DNA of 5,474 bases from assembly GCA_027001105.1 (NCBI GenBank), contig JALTMZ010000099.1, forward strand, positions 1 to 5,474, read 5' to 3'. Position 1 is the first letter of the stretch. Every line of letters starts with the position of its first letter. The notes under the pieces are model-generated. The model saw only the letters and a list, made by a program, of their open reading frames with translations. It made no database searches and was not told the origin of the DNA. This stretch comes from Thermococcus sp. (GTDB taxonomy: Archaea; Methanobacteriota_B; Thermococci; Thermococcales; Thermococcaceae). A program made the position numbers and the translations under genes. Of the stretch, positions 4,054 to 5,474 are shown piece by piece.

Positions 4054-5240
4054 TTCATGTCCTCAACATATAGGAACAGACATTTGAGATATTCAGTATC
4101 CTTTGAAGCCATCAGTATTGGGTGATCTGGAGCTTGTGTTCTGTAGGGTTCAAGCATCTTGAGGAATTTGCCAGCTTTTGCTGCAGCCGCAATTATCATA
4201 TCCTTAAACGCCTGCAAATCAACATGCTGGGAGCATGAGCAAGTTACTAAGATTCCACCATCCTTTACAAGCTTAAGTCCTTGATAGTTCACATTGAAAT
4301 AAGCCCTTAATCCTCTCTTTAAGTCCTTTTCATGTTGGACAAATGCGGGAGGGTCAAGAATTACTATATCAAACTTTTCTCCTCTCTTTTGGAGTTTTTC
4401 CATTTCAGGAAATGCTGAACCTACTATGAATTCCATTTTGTCTTCAACACCATTGAGCTTTGCATTTTCCTTCGCCTGCTCTATTGCTCTTGGAGACTTA
4501 TCAATGGCTATCACTTTTTCAGCTCCAGCAACTGCGGCATGGATTGCAAAGCCTCCGGTGTAAGTGAAGACATCAAGAACCTTTTCACCGCCCCTAATAT
4601 ATTTCTCAAGAGCTATCCTGTTTTCTCTCTGGTCAAGGAAAAACCCAGTCTTTTGTCCACGCATGTCAACTATGAATTTAGCCCGTCCTTCTTCAATTAT
4701 CGTTCTGTATTTCTCTTTACCAAGCAATACACGCTCAATCTCTGGTAATCCCTCTCTTCTCCTTGATCTTCCAGTGTTCTTTTCAAAAACAGTCTCTATC
4801 TCTGGCTCAACTTCCATTATCGCTTCAGCAACATCAAGCTTAAATCTCTCCATGCCAGCACTTGAAATCTGAATGGCGGCTATATCATTAAAGCGATCGA
4901 CGATTAATCCTGGGAGATAATCTGCCTCACCATATACCATCCTGTAAACGTTGCCGTAACGGAGAACCTTTTTCCTATATTTGTTTGCTTTTCTAATCCT
5001 CTCTTTGAAGAGCTCTTTGTTAATTTCCACATCTTTTTCTTTTGTCAACAGACGGACCATTATATTAGAATTTGGATTTGCAAACCCTTTACCTAAGAAC
5101 TTTCCACCACGAGAATACACTTCAACGATATCTCCCGGCTTTATCTCCCCCTCAGTTCTAACAACGCCTTTTTTAAAGATAATCATAGCTCCCTTCTGAA
5201 GTGCTCGTGAGGCTTGAGCATCAACATAAACTCTCGCCAT
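4050..5240 (-). CDS. RlmI-like PUA-domain rRNA (cytosine-C5) methyltransferase
   Basis: A complete 396-residue cytosolic enzyme of the RlmI family; E. coli RlmI makes m5C1962 in 23S rRNA. I recognise close similarity to P. horikoshii PH1915, a protein of known structure. Domains: PUA RNA-binding domain at about 1-70 (MARVYVDAQA...KGAM, PGDIVEVYSRGGKFLGKG); central linking domain with GEADYLPGLIVDR (104-116) and GQKTGFFLDQREN (195-207); Rossmann domain with motif I DVFTYTGGFAIHAA (223-236), AIDKSP (245-250), motif IV LDPPAF (295-300) and TCSCS (333-337), where Cys334 or Cys336 is the candidate nucleophile. The start is ATG 5240, behind GGTGGTGA; an in-frame TTG at 5252 overlaps that site and would add MVVR, absent from the family as I remember it. 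First gene of a two-gene operon, overlapping the membrane-protein gene by 4 nt. The family is sure; the exact target base in archaea is inferred. Confidence 0.93.
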   Translation of the reverse strand: MARVYVDAQASRALQKGAMIIFKKGVVRTEGEIKPGDIVEVYSRGGKFLGKGFANPNSNIMVRLLTKEKDVEINKELFKERIRKANKYRKKVLRYGNVYRMVYGEADYLPGLIVDRFNDIAAIQISSAGMERFKLDVAEAIMEVEPEIETVFEKNTGRSRRREGLPEIERVLLGKEKYRTIIEEGRAKFIVDMRGQKTGFFLDQRENRIALEKYIRGGEKVLDVFTYTGGFAIHAAVAGAEKVIAIDKSPRAIEQAKENAKLNGVEDKMEFIVGSAFPEMEKLQKRGEKFDIVILDPPAFVQHEKDLKRGLRAYFNVNYQGLKLVKDGGILVTCSCSQHVDLQAFKDMIIAAAAKAGKFLKMLEPYRTQAPDHPILMASKDTEYLKCLFLYVEDMK

Positions 5241-5272
5241 TCTCACCACCAACCAATAGTTAAAGCGATAGG

Positions 5273-5279
5273 TATTTAA
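5273..5279. promoter_or_regulatory. Candidate shared TATA element between divergent genes
   Basis: TATTTAA (minus: TTAAATA) lies nearly equidistant from ATG 5240 on the minus strand (36 bp from its centre) and ATG 5313 on the plus strand (37 bp). In either direction a start 25 bp away leaves an 11-12 nt leader containing the GGTGA-type site. It is thus a possible bidirectional promoter; the rival for the minus strand is the box at 5295-5301. Confidence 0.35.
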
Positions 5280-5294
5280 CTCTTGAGATGAAAG

Positions 5295-5301
5295 TATATA
5301 A
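5295..5301 (-). promoter_or_regulatory. Alternative TATA box for the RlmI-like operon
   Basis: On the minus strand TTATATA is a better consensus match than the 5273-5279 element. Transcription would begin near 5272, giving a leader of about 32 nt before ATG 5240. It overlaps the leader of the divergent plus-strand gene. Confidence 0.4.
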
Positions 5302-5302
5302 T

Positions 5303-5307
5303 GGTGA
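5303..5307 (+). promoter_or_regulatory. Ribosome-binding site fixing the right-edge gene start at 5313
   Basis: GGTGA with 5-nt spacer GTTCT before ATG 5313. The in-frame ATG at 5301 overlaps the site and would leave almost no leader, so the downstream ATG is preferred. Confidence 0.55.
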
Positions 5308-5312
5308 GTTCT

Positions 5313-5474
5313 ATGAACTTAGAAGTTATAAAAGAGTTTCTGGAGGATATCGGAGCAGACTATACAGAAATTGAGGGAGAAATTCACCTCGCTCCAGAGG
5401 TATTCTATGAGGTTTGGAAGTATGTGGGGCAGCCTGATTTAAAAACATATATTATTGAAGATGAGATTGTAGAA
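5313..5474 (+). CDS. Acidic conserved hypothetical protein, N-terminal 54 residues, cut by window edge
   Basis: The reading frame is open from ATG 5313 to the end of the window. The 54 visible residues hold 15 Asp/Glu against 3 Lys and no Arg, so this part is strongly acidic. There is no signal peptide or membrane segment. The opening MNLEVIKEFLEDIGADYTE is probably a helix followed by short strands (IEGEIHLAPEVFYEVW). I do not recognise a named family, although the sequence has the feel of a small protein conserved within Thermococcales. It is transcribed divergently from the RlmI-like operon across a 72-bp gap and may share a TATA element with it. Function unknown. Confidence 0.7.
   Translation, partial: MNLEVIKEFLEDIGADYTEIEGEIHLAPEVFYEVWKYVGQPDLKTYIIEDEIVE

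Noticed and set aside
4539..5199. Plus-strand open frames opposite the RlmI-like gene, one opposite the membrane-protein gene at 2696-3022, and a minus-strand frame at 3503-3703
   Set aside because: Each overlaps a gene with clear family motifs or membrane pattern; the translations are Ser/Phe- or Lys-rich shadows.
1..5474. Insertion sequences, CRISPR repeats, tRNA or rRNA genes, prophage or defence modules
   Set aside because: No repeated spacers, terminal inverted repeats, transposase motifs or cloverleaf found on either strand; the window reads as ordinary chromosomal core apart from the guide RNA.

Overview
The window looks like chromosomal DNA of a hyperthermophilic archaeon of the order Thermococcales (Thermococcus, Pyrococcus or Palaeococcus). 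Reasons: the ribosome-binding sites are GGTGA or GGAGGT; TATA-type promoters sit upstream of very short leaders; genes are tightly packed; the base composition is A+T-rich; and the RlmI-type methyltransferase closely resembles, as I remember it, the Pyrococcus horikoshii protein of known structure (PH1915). Genus and species cannot be fixed from the sequence alone.

Layout, left to right. At the left edge the first eight codons of a minus-strand gene (MIEITFLG, behind a strong Shine-Dalgarno) suggest a ribonuclease Z-type metallo-beta-lactamase protein. Diverging from it is a complete M20-family metallopeptidase/deacylase (162-1400, +) with all expected metal ligands. Convergent with that is a 74-residue four-cysteine protein of unknown function (1414-1638, -). 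A divergent promoter region (1639-1765) separates it from an RlmF/METTL16-like class I methyltransferase (1766-2491, +). The minus strand then carries a two-gene operon, read right to left: an RlmI-like PUA-domain rRNA methyltransferase (4050-5240), overlapping by 4 nt a polytopic ABC-2-like membrane protein (2584-4053). A last divergent promoter region leads to a truncated acidic hypothetical protein (5313 to the right edge, +).

The most interesting element lies in the short gap 2492-2583. On the minus strand it holds an apparently complete archaeal box C/D guide RNA of about 63 nt. It has C, D', C' and D boxes, a GCG/CGC terminal stem, a GC/GC stem with a 3-nt loop closing D'/C', 13- and 12-nt guides, and its own TATA box about 26 bp upstream. 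Both C-type boxes are ATGAAGA instead of the canonical RTGATGA, and the changed base can pair with the U of the D-type boxes. The D' guide complements AGGAGGUGC in the 5' strand of helix 34 of archaeal 16S rRNA (predicted 2'-O-methylation near E. coli G1050). The D guide has only imperfect candidate matches, one of them about 28 nt further along the same rRNA.

Taken together, four of the eight genes point to RNA maturation or modification: RNase Z-like, RlmF-like, C/D guide RNA and RlmI-like. The M20 enzyme, membrane protein, cysteine protein and acidic protein have no evident link to that theme. I saw no mobile element, CRISPR array, tRNA or rRNA.
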